A stretch of 64,000 nt of DNA, from contig NZ_JAKZKX010000012.1 in assembly GCF_022808715.1 (NCBI RefSeq), positions 1-64,000 on the forward strand, written 5' to 3'. Each line of letters begins with the position of its first letter. The stretch's first letter is position 1. Both the position numbers and the translations under genes were made by a program. The notes beneath the pieces are model-generated. The model was not told the origin of the DNA. It was given only the letters and a program-made list of their open reading frames with translations, and made no database searches. Source of the DNA: Fundidesulfovibrio agrisoli (lineage in GTDB: Bacteria > Desulfobacterota > Desulfovibrionia > Desulfovibrionales > Desulfovibrionaceae). Below, one piece after another: positions 51,583 through 60,142 of the stretch.

Positions 51583-51972
51583 TTATTTCTCCCCCTCTTT
51601 CTTCAGCGGCGAGGTGTTGTGGCAGTTCCAGCAGTAGGGGTTCACGCCCACCTCGACGTGGCACTTGTCGCAGAACTTGTCCTTGTTCTCGTGGCAGCCC
51701 ATGCAAGTGTTGGTGAGGCTCATGTTGAACTGCTTGCCGGACTCGTTGGTGTAGACCCTCTTGCCGTTGCGGATCACGTCGTCGCGCCATTCGTTCAGCA
51801 GAACCATGTGCACGTCGCGCATCTTCTCGGTCTTGAGGACGCACTCTTTGGAGTTCTTGGGCTTCTCGGTCTCCACCTTGAGGGGGCCGAGCCCGGCGCC
51901 CTTGATGAAGGGGAAAAGCACCAGGGCCAGGAAGATAATCAGGCCCGGGATGATGTATTTACCGTTGTACAT
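51583..51972 (-). CDS. dsrJ: DsrJ, tri-haem cytochrome c
   Basis: A 129-residue cytochrome with an uncleaved-looking N-terminal anchor (GKYIIPGLIIFLALVLFPF) and three haem motifs CMGCH, CDKCH and CWNCH. The Cys in NSKECV (Cys44) is probably the cysteine known as an unusual haem ligand in characterised DsrJ proteins. It is the periplasmic haem part of DsrMKJOP. Its ATG overlaps the dsrK stop as TAATG. Confidence 0.94.
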   Translation of the reverse strand: MYNGKYIIPGLIIFLALVLFPFIKGAGLGPLKVETEKPKNSKECVLKTEKMRDVHMVLLNEWRDDVIRNGKRVYTNESGKQFNMSLTNTCMGCHENKDKFCDKCHVEVGVNPYCWNCHNTSPLKKEGEK

Positions 51973-53591
51973 TATTCATCCTCCTCGGAACCTTCGACAC
52001 CGGGCAGGTCTTCCTGGCGCAGGTTCATGGTACGCTCCTCCTCGCCTTCGAAGACGAGGGCGTTGCCAACCAGCTCGTGCAGGCCGGTGACCTTGACGCC
52101 GGGAGCCCAGTAATCGGCCAGGCCGGGCAGCGTGGCGCGGTCGATGGCGCAGATGCAGCTCATGGTGTTCACGCCGAACTTCTCCTGCACGTAGCGCAGG
52201 GCGTTGCCGCGGGGCAGGCCGCCGCGCAGGCGCATTTCGGTGAACTCGCCGTTGTTCAGGCCAGCGCCGCCGCCGCAGCAGAAGGTCTGCTCGCGGATGG
52301 TCTGGGCGGGCATGTCCACGAACTTCTCCACCACGTTCTCGAGCACGTAGCGGGGCTCGTCGAAGAAGCCCATGCCGCGCGAGGTGTTACAGGAGTCGTG
52401 CCAGGTGGCGGTGATGCCTGCGTTGCGGCTCTTGTCCAGCTTGAGCTTGCCGTTCTTGATGAGGTCGGCGGTGAACTCCACCAGGTGGATCATCTTGGTG
52501 GACTTGGCGTTGTTGAACACCGTGCCGGTGATGGGGCTCTTGGGCACTTCCAGGAAGTCGGCGGGGCCGTTCATGGTGTCCATGAACTGGTTGAGCACGC
52601 GCCACATGTGGCCGCACTCGCCGCCGATGATGTACTTGACGCCCAGGCGCTTGGCCTCGTGGTACATCTTGGCGTTCAACTTCTTCATCCACTTGTCGTT
52701 GGTGAAGGAGCCGAAGTTGCCGCCCTCCGAGGCATACGTGGACCAGGTCACGTCCAGGTCCAGGTAGTCGAAGAGCAGCAGGTAGCCCATGAAGGTGTAG
52801 ATGCCGGGCTCGGCGAAGATGTCGCCGGAGGGCGTGATGAACAGGATCTCGGCGCCCTTGCGGTGGAAGGTGGGCTCGACGCGGCGACCGGTGATGGTCT
52901 CGATGTCGTCCACCAGGAAGTCCATCATGTCCTTGAAGGCGTGGGGCTGGATGCCCAGGTGGTTGCCGGTGCGGTTGCAGTTGGCCACCGGTTCGAGGAT
53001 CCAGTTGATGTTCACGCCGATGCGGTTCATCAGGTCGCGCGCCAGGAAGGTGATCTCGGCGGTGTCGATGCCGTAGGGGCAGTACAGCGAGCAGCGGCGG
53101 CACTGGGTGCACTGGTAGAAGTACATGAACCATTCTTTGATCACGTCTTCTTCCAGCTTGCGCGAACCGGAGAGCTTGCCCAGGATCTTGGCGGCCACGG
53201 TGAACTCGCCGCGGTAGATGGAGCGCAGCAGTTCGGCGCGCAGCACCGGCATGTTCTTGGGGTCGCCGGAGCCGATGTAGAAGTGGCACTTGTCGGCGCA
53301 GGCGCCGCAGCGCACGCACACGTCCATGAACACCTTGAGCGAGCGGTACTTCTTCAGAAGCTCGCGGAAGCCGTCCCGGACGATTTCACGCCAGTCGGGC
53401 GGAAGCTTCCAATCCTCTTCGACGGGGTTCCATTCCCTGGGGTTGGGAAGGCCCAGATATTTGAGCACATCCGGCTTGCCGGGGTAAGAGTAGTTTCCGA
53501 GCTTGAACTCAGGCTTGACGTCCATCCACGACTCGGCCGGCGTGGAATAGTCGACTTTCATTACTTCTTCAGGCGGCGCCATCTTCGACAT
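51972..53591 (-). CDS. dsrK: DsrK, catalytic iron-sulfur subunit
   Basis: A 539-residue cytoplasmic subunit related to heterodisulfide reductase HdrD. Two ferredoxin sets (CVRCGACADKCHF; CTQCRRCSLYCPYG) are followed by two CCG-type domains, with TWHDSCNTSRG and TFCCGGGAG holding the special catalytic cluster. It reduces the DsrC trisulfide made during sulfite reduction, linking quinone electrons to sulfite. AGGGAG lies before the ATG. Length and motifs are complete. Confidence 0.96.
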   Translation of the reverse strand: MSKMAPPEEVMKVDYSTPAESWMDVKPEFKLGNYSYPGKPDVLKYLGLPNPREWNPVEEDWKLPPDWREIVRDGFRELLKKYRSLKVFMDVCVRCGACADKCHFYIGSGDPKNMPVLRAELLRSIYRGEFTVAAKILGKLSGSRKLEEDVIKEWFMYFYQCTQCRRCSLYCPYGIDTAEITFLARDLMNRIGVNINWILEPVANCNRTGNHLGIQPHAFKDMMDFLVDDIETITGRRVEPTFHRKGAEILFITPSGDIFAEPGIYTFMGYLLLFDYLDLDVTWSTYASEGGNFGSFTNDKWMKKLNAKMYHEAKRLGVKYIIGGECGHMWRVLNQFMDTMNGPADFLEVPKSPITGTVFNNAKSTKMIHLVEFTADLIKNGKLKLDKSRNAGITATWHDSCNTSRGMGFFDEPRYVLENVVEKFVDMPAQTIREQTFCCGGGAGLNNGEFTEMRLRGGLPRGNALRYVQEKFGVNTMSCICAIDRATLPGLADYWAPGVKVTGLHELVGNALVFEGEEERTMNLRQEDLPGVEGSEEDE

Positions 53592-53630
53592 ACGATCTCC
53601 CTTGTGGAAATACGCCCAGCCCCGGGCGGT

Positions 53631-54632
53631 TTAGGCTTCCTTGTCCACCGGCAGGCCGGCCTCGATCATCTTCTCGCGGAAGTCGTCCTCGTAGTCCGCG
53701 TAGCTGTGCGGCTTGATGGAGGGATCGTTCCAGGGGTTGATGTAGCGGACCATGCGGGTGTTGTTGGGCAGGTTCCGGGTGGGGCTCAGGAAGACGCCGC
53801 CCAGGTGCATGAGCTTGGAGAAGGGGAAGTAGGCCCACAGCACGCACACCAGGAAGAAGTGCATGTAGAACGACCAATCGATGTTCGGCGGAATCACCGG
53901 CTTGAAGCTCACCAGCCCGATGGCCAGCTGCTTGATGGCGATCACGTCCACCTTGGCGAAGTAGCGCATGTAGATGCCGGACAGGGCGATGGCCAGGATG
54001 AGGAACAGGGGGAAGTAGTCGGAAACCAGGGAGATGTAGCTGACCTTGGGGTCCCAGATGCGCCTGGCCAGCAGGAAGGAGACGCCCACCACGAAGAACA
54101 CGTCGGTCAGATAGAGGGTGGGGGCCGCGATCTGCAGGATGGAGTCGACGAACTCCACGCCGGTGACCACCATGGGCACGGGCTCCAGGAAGAAGCGCAT
54201 GTGCCTGAAGAGCACGATCAGGAAGCTGTAGTGGAACATCAGCGAGAACAGCCACAGGGACTTGTCCGAGCCGTAGCCCACCCGGCCTTCGGAGGCGCGG
54301 TTGTCCAGCTTGGTGTTGCGGAAGAGGCTCCTGAAGCAGAGCACTTCCAGGGCCATGCGCACGACCGTCTGGAACGGGGTGGAGGGGTTGTCGAACTTCG
54401 ACTGTTTGATCCAGGGCAGCGATTGCTGCTGGCCGCCAGTGGTGGCGATGGAGAAGGGCTGGGGCGTGGAAGCCCAGCCGATCACCTTTTTAATGAATCC
54501 CGCCACGAAAATCGCGACGGCCACATACGGGACGGCGATCCCAAACACGTTCGCCATGCCCGCCCCGGCCCCAAGGGCCGCCACCGCAGCCAACGCCACG
54601 ACGGCCAGAAATGCGGTTACGAGTCCAGCCAT
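53631..54632 (-). CDS. dsrM: DsrM, cytochrome b subunit
   Basis: A 333-residue membrane protein with a NarI-like di-haem cytochrome b fold (about six helices; histidines in SLMFHYSFLIVLFRHMRF and SFYMHFFLVCVLW are likely haem ligands). It takes electrons from menaquinol and passes them to DsrK on the cytoplasmic side. It is preceded by the RsbRD-domain gene with 40 bases between, and GGTGGAGG stands before the ATG. Confidence 0.95.
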   Translation of the reverse strand: MAGLVTAFLAVVALAAVAALGAGAGMANVFGIAVPYVAVAIFVAGFIKKVIGWASTPQPFSIATTGGQQQSLPWIKQSKFDNPSTPFQTVVRMALEVLCFRSLFRNTKLDNRASEGRVGYGSDKSLWLFSLMFHYSFLIVLFRHMRFFLEPVPMVVTGVEFVDSILQIAAPTLYLTDVFFVVGVSFLLARRIWDPKVSYISLVSDYFPLFLILAIALSGIYMRYFAKVDVIAIKQLAIGLVSFKPVIPPNIDWSFYMHFFLVCVLWAYFPFSKLMHLGGVFLSPTRNLPNNTRMVRYINPWNDPSIKPHSYADYEDDFREKMIEAGLPVDKEA

Positions 54633-54672
54633 GTACCCTCCACCTCGCGTTGAACCTTTTTGCCCAGCCGGC

Positions 54673-55212
54673 CTAATCGGCCGACTCGCCCTCGCCGATG
54701 CCCACGATCAGTTGGGCGCGTTTAAGGAGTTGAACCTGCGACCGCTCAAGATCCTTGTATTTGATTTCATGGAGCTTTTCGCGGCATTTCGCGTAGAGAT
54801 CAAGGCTGGCGAGCGCCAGCCCGTCGATGCGGGTTTCCATGGCCAGCAGCTGGTCCCAGGCGTTCGCCTCGCTGAAGTCCTGCCAGAAGCCCTCCCGCAG
54901 GATCTTCTTGAGAAGGAACAGGAACCCAGCCGCCTGTGAAGGCGCGAAGTTCTGCACGGCGCGCACGCGCACCAGCTCGTCCAGGCGGTCGAGCACGGGC
55001 TCGAGCGCGGCCTTGTCGCCGCCGGAGGCCAGATAGTCCACCACGGCCTCGGCCGTCTCACGGATCCGAGCGCCCACAGGATTGTGATACGGGTCCGAGC
55101 TCTTTTTCCAGAGCTTGGCCGTCTCCGGCGGATATGTGTCCAGAATCAGGTGCTGCCACCGCTGGACAATTGACTCCCGGTTCGCAGCCAGGAGTGTCTC
55201 GACTGTGTTCAT
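54673..55212 (-). CDS. RsbRD N-terminal-domain protein heading the dsr operon
   Basis: A 179-residue cytoplasmic protein. Residues ~8-140 (RESIVQRWQHLILDTYPPET; DPYHNPVGARIRETAEAVVD; VRVRAVQNFAPSQA) match the RsbRD N-terminal domain, a globin-like sensor fold found in stressosome-type regulators. No STAS or kinase domain follows. The start at 55212 has AGGGC upstream. It is the first gene of the dsr operon, so a regulatory or sensing role for sulfite-reduction electron flow is plausible but unproven. Confidence 0.82.
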   Translation of the reverse strand: MNTVETLLAANRESIVQRWQHLILDTYPPETAKLWKKSSDPYHNPVGARIRETAEAVVDYLASGGDKAALEPVLDRLDELVRVRAVQNFAPSQAAGFLFLLKKILREGFWQDFSEANAWDQLLAMETRIDGLALASLDLYAKCREKLHEIKYKDLERSQVQLLKRAQLIVGIGEGESAD

Positions 55213-55366
55213 TGTTGCCCTGGTATGCGGCAAGAGGTGATAATGCTTGTTCGCCCCGTCACAAACGCCACCACCCATACCCCGCGCGCCATGTCCTGTA
55301 AAGATTGAAAAAGGGAGAAAGCGGCTCCCCCCGGTGAAAACCTGCGGGCAAATCCGCCGCATGTGG

Positions 55367-55395
55367 TTTACAGGCTTTCCGAACGTCACTATATT
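55367..55395 (+). promoter_or_regulatory. strong sigma-70-type promoter of the 55452 gene
   Basis: TTTACA, a 17-base spacer and TATATT: five of six matches in each box. The predicted leader is about 50 bases. It lies in the 239-base divergent region shared with the dsr operon; no equally clear promoter was found for dsr itself. Confidence 0.75.
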
Positions 55396-55451
55396 GTCAG
55401 ATCGACGGGGCCGCCCAATACGCCGCACGCCGCGAAACCATAGGACGCACC

Positions 55452-55973
55452 ATGCTGCTCACGCAACAGCACTCGACCATCCTCAAGGCCGTTGAACAGT
55501 TCCAGCAAATCGAGAAATATCAGGGGGTCATGCCCCGCAAGCACGCCTGCCTCTTCCGCGACGAGGACGTGAGCGCCCTGGTGGACCAGGGTCTGCTGGA
55601 CTGGGCCAAGTTCACCTTCGACTGCGGCAAGGAGCTCAAAGGGCTGCGCCTCACCGTCAAGGGGCAGCGCCTGTTGGACCAGCAGGTGCGCAACGCCGAG
55701 ATGCCCGCCCAGATCACCGGGACCGAGCTGGCCTACGAGCACCTGCTCATCCTGGAGGATCTGCACCACTTCTGCCGCATGCCGCGCTACCGGCGCATGA
55801 TGCCGGAGAAAAAGGCCCGCCACTACAACCCCACCGACTTCGAAGACCTGCTGCACAGGGGCTACATCCTCAAGGTGCGCCTCAAGGCAGACGGCGAGCA
55901 GACCTTCAAGGGCTTCGTGATCTCCTCCAAGGGCGAGCACGCCCTGGCCGAGGCCAGGCAGGCCATCCAATAG
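55452..55973 (+). CDS. tandem-duplicated winged-helix-like protein, hypothetical
   Basis: A 173-residue protein made of two similar halves offset by exactly 90 residues: MPRK at 27 and MPEK at 117, DEDVSALVDQG at 37 and PTDFEDLLHRG at 127, KG at 63 and 153, and KG at 70 and 160. Each half has a helix-helix-strand order with a DxxxLxxxG turn, like a winged helix. There is no signal peptide. The gene has a strong promoter and is divergent from the dsr operon. Binding to DNA or protein is inferred from the fold pattern; no family is recognised. Confidence 0.7.
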   Translation: MLLTQQHSTILKAVEQFQQIEKYQGVMPRKHACLFRDEDVSALVDQGLLDWAKFTFDCGKELKGLRLTVKGQRLLDQQVRNAEMPAQITGTELAYEHLLILEDLHHFCRMPRYRRMMPEKKARHYNPTDFEDLLHRGYILKVRLKADGEQTFKGFVISSKGEHALAEARQAIQ

Positions 55974-55976
55974 GGA

Positions 55977-55996
55977 ACAGCCCCCGGAGGGGCTGT
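55977..55996 (+). terminator. hairpin after the duplicated protein gene
   Basis: ACAGCCCC and GGGGCTGT pair across CGGA a few bases after the stop codon. There is no T-tract, so termination is uncertain. Confidence 0.5.
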
Positions 55997-56023
55997 CCCG
56001 GCGAATGCTGCGCGTGAAGGCTC

Positions 56024-56284
56024 CTAGGCTTCGGAGCCGCCCACCTTCAGGCTGACGTCCTCGGCGCGGGTCCACTCGATTTCCAGCGAGAGTTTTTCCT
56101 TGTCCTTCTTCTGGGCCACCTTGAGACTGAACTCCATGACGCCGCGAGGCTTGATGGTCATGCAGTCCTGGCCCACGGACATGCACACGGACCCGGCGCG
56201 CATCCCGGCCGTCAGATCCTCCAGGTAGGCCACGACTTCGGCCACGGCCATGGCCCCTTCCACTTTGATCTTGTCCTTGCCCAT
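56024..56284 (-). CDS. amphi-Trp domain protein
   Basis: An 86-residue protein. The [19 protein letters not shown] helix and the beta strands ending LSLEIEWTR give the amphi-Trp domain, named for its amphipathic strand with a conserved Trp. The family is small, widespread and without a known function. AAGGAG lies before the ATG. It stands alone between the duplicated winged-helix-like gene and pncC. Confidence 0.8.
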   Translation of the reverse strand: MGKDKIKVEGAMAVAEVVAYLEDLTAGMRAGSVCMSVGQDCMTIKPRGVMEFSLKVAQKKDKEKLSLEIEWTRAEDVSLKVGGSEA

Positions 56285-56418
56285 TTTGTTCTCCTTTTCA
56301 CAAGCCCGGCAAAGCGATCAGCCCATGCGCCGCCCCGGACATCCGGCGCAGGACGGCTATGACGCGCATAGTGCCAAGCGTGGGCACATACCTAGCGCGT
56401 ATCGGTGACGATCCTGTT

Positions 56419-56904
56419 TCAATCCATGCGGGAGCTGAACCCGGCGATGGCCGCCAGGGCGCTCTGGCGCTTGATGTCTATCCGGTCGCCGTCGAAAAGG
56501 AACTGTTCGGCGTCGCGCGTGTCGGGCGTGACCCAGGCCACCCAGACGGTGCCCACCGGCTTCTCCTCCGTGCCGCCAGTGGGCCCGGCGATGCCGGAGA
56601 CCGCCACGGCGCACTGGGCTCCCAGGCGCGAGGCGGCGCCCTCGGCCATGGCCAGCACGGTCGCCCGGCTCACGGCCCCGTGTTCCTGCAGAACGGGCCC
56701 GGGAACGCCCAGCAGATCCTGCTTCAATGCGTTGGAATAGGCGATGACGCCACCCAGGTACCACTCGGAGCTGCCCGACATGTTGGTCAGCTCGCTGCCG
56801 ATGAGCCCGCCCGTGCAGGACTCCGCCGTCACAAGGCTCCAGCCACGGGCCAGCAGCTGCCCGGCCAGCCATTCGATCAACTCTGTTCTCACTTCCCACT
56901 GCAT
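56419..56904 (-). CDS. pncC: nicotinamide-nucleotide amidohydrolase (CinA C-terminal type)
   Basis: A 161-residue stand-alone CinA C-terminal domain, the NMN deamidase that recycles nicotinamide mononucleotide to the NAD pathway. [19 protein letters not shown] and [19 protein letters not shown] are the family signatures. There is no N-terminal MoaB-like half, as usual for PncC. GGGAGAGG lies before the ATG. It is divergent from serS with 81 bases between. Confidence 0.93.
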   Translation of the reverse strand: MQWEVRTELIEWLAGQLLARGWSLVTAESCTGGLIGSELTNMSGSSEWYLGGVIAYSNALKQDLLGVPGPVLQEHGAVSRATVLAMAEGAASRLGAQCAVAVSGIAGPTGGTEEKPVGTVWVAWVTPDTRDAEQFLFDGDRIDIKRQSALAAIAGFSSRMD

Positions 56905-56985
56905 CGCGGCCTCTCCCTGCTTGACCGAAGCGTTTTGCCCAAAGTAAGACCCGCCGACAATACACAACCATCCCGGAGGCCGCCA

Positions 56986-58257
56986 ATGCTTGATGTGCGC
57001 TTCGTGCGCAAAAATATCGACACCGTCCGCCAGGCCCTGGCCAACCGCCAGATGCAGCTGGACATGGGCGAGTTCGTCCGCCTGGACGAACACCGCCGCG
57101 CCGTGCTCGCCGAGGTGGAGACCCTGAAGAACGAGCGCAACGCCGCCTCGGCCGAGGTGGCCAAACGCAAACGTTCCGGCCAGGACGCCTCCGACCTGCT
57201 GGAAGGGCTCTCGGCCCTGTCCGAACGCATCAAGGGGCTGGACGAGCAGGCCCGCAAGGCCGACGAGGATTCCGAGGCCTTCCTCTACTCCATCCCCAAC
57301 ATCCCCCATTCCAGCACGCCGGTGGGCAAGTCCGAGGCGGACAACCCCGTGGTGCGTGTGGTGGGCGAGGTGCCCTCCTTCGACTTTACGCCCAAGGAGC
57401 ACTGGGAGCTGGGCCAGAACCTGGGCGGCATCGACTTCGACCGCGCCGCCAAGATCACCGGCACGCGCTTCGCCGTGCTGAAGGGCTGGGCCGCGCGCAT
57501 GGAGCGCGCCCTGGTGGCCTTCATGATCGACCTGCACACCCGCGAGCACGGCTACACCGAGGTGGCCACGCCCTACATCGTCAACTCGGACAGCCTGCGC
57601 GGCACGGGCCAGCTCCCCAAGTTCGAGCAGGACCTCTTCCGCCTGGACTTCAAGGACTATTACCTCATCCCCACGGCCGAGGTCCCGGTGACCAACCTGC
57701 ACCGCGACGAGACCCTGGACGAGGCCGACCTGCCCATGGGCTACACGGCCTACACGCCCTGCTTCCGCTCCGAGGCCGGGTCCTACGGCAAGGACACCAA
57801 GGGCCTCATCCGACAGCACCAGTTCGACAAGGTGGAGATGGTGCGCTTCTGCAAGCCCGAGGAGTCCTACGAGCAGCTGGAGCTCTTGACCTCGCAGGCC
57901 GAAGAGGTGCTCAAGCGCCTGAAGCTGCCCTACCGGGTCATCACGCTCTGCACCGGGGACGTGGGCTTCTCCTCAGCCAAGACCTACGACATCGAGGTCT
58001 GGCTGCCGGGCCAGAACGCCTACCGGGAGATCTCCTCCTGCTCCAACTTCGAGGACTTCCAGGCCAGGCGCGCGGGCATCCGCTTCAAGCCCAAGTGCGG
58101 CAAGGCCCAACTGGTGCACACCCTGAACGGCTCCGGCCTGGCCGTGGGCCGGACCATGGTGGCCATCCTGGAGAACTACCAGCGCGCCGACGGCTCCGTG
58201 GCCATCCCCAAGGCCCTGGTGCCCTACATGGGCGGGCTCACCGAACTGCGCCCGTGA
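56986..58257 (+). CDS. serS: seryl-tRNA synthetase
   Basis: A 423-residue class II synthetase. The N-terminal coiled-coil arm (about 30-100) grips tRNA-Ser. The catalytic core shows motif 2 in [22 protein letters not shown] and motif 3 in [29 protein letters not shown] stands before the ATG. The stop overlaps the ATG of a 53-residue membrane protein as TGATG. Confidence 0.97.
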   Translation: MLDVRFVRKNIDTVRQALANRQMQLDMGEFVRLDEHRRAVLAEVETLKNERNAASAEVAKRKRSGQDASDLLEGLSALSERIKGLDEQARKADEDSEAFLYSIPNIPHSSTPVGKSEADNPVVRVVGEVPSFDFTPKEHWELGQNLGGIDFDRAAKITGTRFAVLKGWAARMERALVAFMIDLHTREHGYTEVATPYIVNSDSLRGTGQLPKFEQDLFRLDFKDYYLIPTAEVPVTNLHRDETLDEADLPMGYTAYTPCFRSEAGSYGKDTKGLIRQHQFDKVEMVRFCKPEESYEQLELLTSQAEEVLKRLKLPYRVITLCTGDVGFSSAKTYDIEVWLPGQNAYREISSCSNFEDFQARRAGIRFKPKCGKAQLVHTLNGSGLAVGRTMVAILENYQRADGSVAIPKALVPYMGGLTELRP

Positions 58258-58418
58258 TGGGACTCGCCCCTTACATCCGCGCTACAGCAGCCGCCGCCGG
58301 GGTCTTCGCCCTGGCGGCGCTGTTCTACCTCTCGCTGTCCCAGGCCCTGCTGCTTTCGGGGTTGGCCGGTGCGGCCATGCTCGGGCTGGAATCGGCCGGA
58401 CGGGGGAAGAGCTGGTAG
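58257..58418 (+). CDS. small membrane protein coupled to serS
   Basis: A 53-residue protein, mostly two hydrophobic stretches (AAAAGVFALAALFYLSLSQA; LLLSGLAGAAML) with a short basic end. Its ATG shares bases with the serS stop (TGATG), which favours real, coupled translation. No family is recognised, and no function can be assigned. Confidence 0.55.
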   Translation: MGLAPYIRATAAAAGVFALAALFYLSLSQALLLSGLAGAAMLGLESAGRGKSW

Positions 58419-58489
58419 CTTGCCCGCGTTGAGCCCGTGGAGCCCCACGACGAGTTGACATTCAATCGCCAAATGATACGGCTCTCCCT

Positions 58490-58786
58490 ATGAATACGAC
58501 TCCGAACGCCGTTTCCATGCTCCGCAGGACCATCGCATACGCGATCACGTTCGCATCGTTCTACTTCATGGGCACAATGGACAACATGCGCCTATGGGCT
58601 AAATTCGGGTTGTTTTTCAGCGGGCTTATAGCGGCGACCATCCTGAGCTTCTTCTTTTTCCTGTTCATCGGCGCGTTCATCCCGCCGAAAGCTGGCAAGG
58701 GTACGCAGATCGTCATTTTTGCCACGGAAGTAATAGCATCCTTTATCGTGCTGAAGCTCGTTATTCCGATCATCCCCATGAATTGA
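58490..58786 (+). CDS. membrane protein, hypothetical
   Basis: A 98-residue protein with three hydrophobic helices (TIAYAITFASFYFMG; AKFGLFFSGLIAATILSFFF; IVIFATEVIASFIVLKLVI). Less GC-rich than its neighbours and no family recognised. TTGACA at 58455-58460 lies only about 30 bases before the start, with a poor -10 box (TACGGC), so the message may have a very short leader. A terminator follows. Confidence 0.55.
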   Translation: MNTTPNAVSMLRRTIAYAITFASFYFMGTMDNMRLWAKFGLFFSGLIAATILSFFFFLFIGAFIPPKAGKGTQIVIFATEVIASFIVLKLVIPIIPMN

Positions 58787-58887
58787 CACCCAGCTCTCCA
58801 ATGTCATGGATAGCTGCGACAACGAAACATCAGCTGCATCTCTGGAGGCAATTGGTGCCTGTAGGATCCCTGCCCTGATGTTTCCTT

Positions 58888-58922
58888 GGAAGGCCCCGGT
58901 TCAAGCCGGGGCCTTCTTGTTT
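58888..58922 (+). terminator. intrinsic terminator
   Basis: AAGGCCCCGG and CCGGGGCCTT pair across TTCAAG and are followed by CTTGTTTG. It lies about 100 bases after the small membrane gene. Confidence 0.8.
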
Positions 58923-59007
58923 GCGCCCTCCAAAACGACGAAAAGCCCCGGTCAACCCGAGGCTTGCAGTAGCGGCACTTTCCTGGCGTGTACCAAATTC
59001 CGAGCAC

Positions 59008-59330
59008 CCACCTCCGCCCACCGCAGGCGGCCGCGCGAGGGGACGAGGGCGGAACGTCGTGGCGATCTCGCGCTGGCGCTTGCGCCAGAGGGGCGCAGCC
59101 CCGGCAGCTTGATCGCCTCGACGGTGCGCCCGACTCCCCGAGCGGCGGACGCCCAGTCAGCCCCCTAACCGCCCTCCGCATCACCCTCCGCCCACCGCAG
59201 GCGGACGCGCGAGGGGACGAGGGCGGAACGTCGTGGCGATCTCGCGCTGGCGCTTGCGCCAGAGGGGCGCAGCCCCGGCAGCTTGATCGCCACGGCGGTG
59301 CGCCTGAATCCCCGAGCGGCGGACGCCGAA
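59008..59330. repeat. tandem direct repeat, period 174 bp
   Basis: Two near-identical ~145-bp units start at about 59008 and 59182 and are exactly 174 bases apart at both ends of the unit (CCTCCGCCCA at 59011 and 59185; GCGGCGGACGCC at 59142 and 59316). Each contains stable hairpins, TGGCGC/GCGCCA and GGGGC/GCCCC. The ~29 bases between units are not conserved. The wider gene-free stretch 58787-59342 also holds the terminator at 58888; no credible gene was found in it. Confidence 0.85.
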
Positions 59331-59342
59331 AACACTATCTCC

Positions 59343-60107
<765 letters not shown>

Positions 60108-60142
60108 CTGGGCTCCCCTTTGTTGTCGGATCGTCCGAAATG

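Noticed and set aside
52077-54653. An 858-codon open frame on the plus strand antisense to dsrK and dsrM
   Set aside because: High GC keeps stop codons out of the opposite frame. The translation is low-complexity His/Val/Gly/Ala-rich with no domains, while the minus strand has complete Dsr proteins.
59008-59330. CRISPR array
   Set aside because: Only two units, each about 145 bp with a 29-bp spacer; repeat length is far beyond CRISPR size and no cas gene is present.
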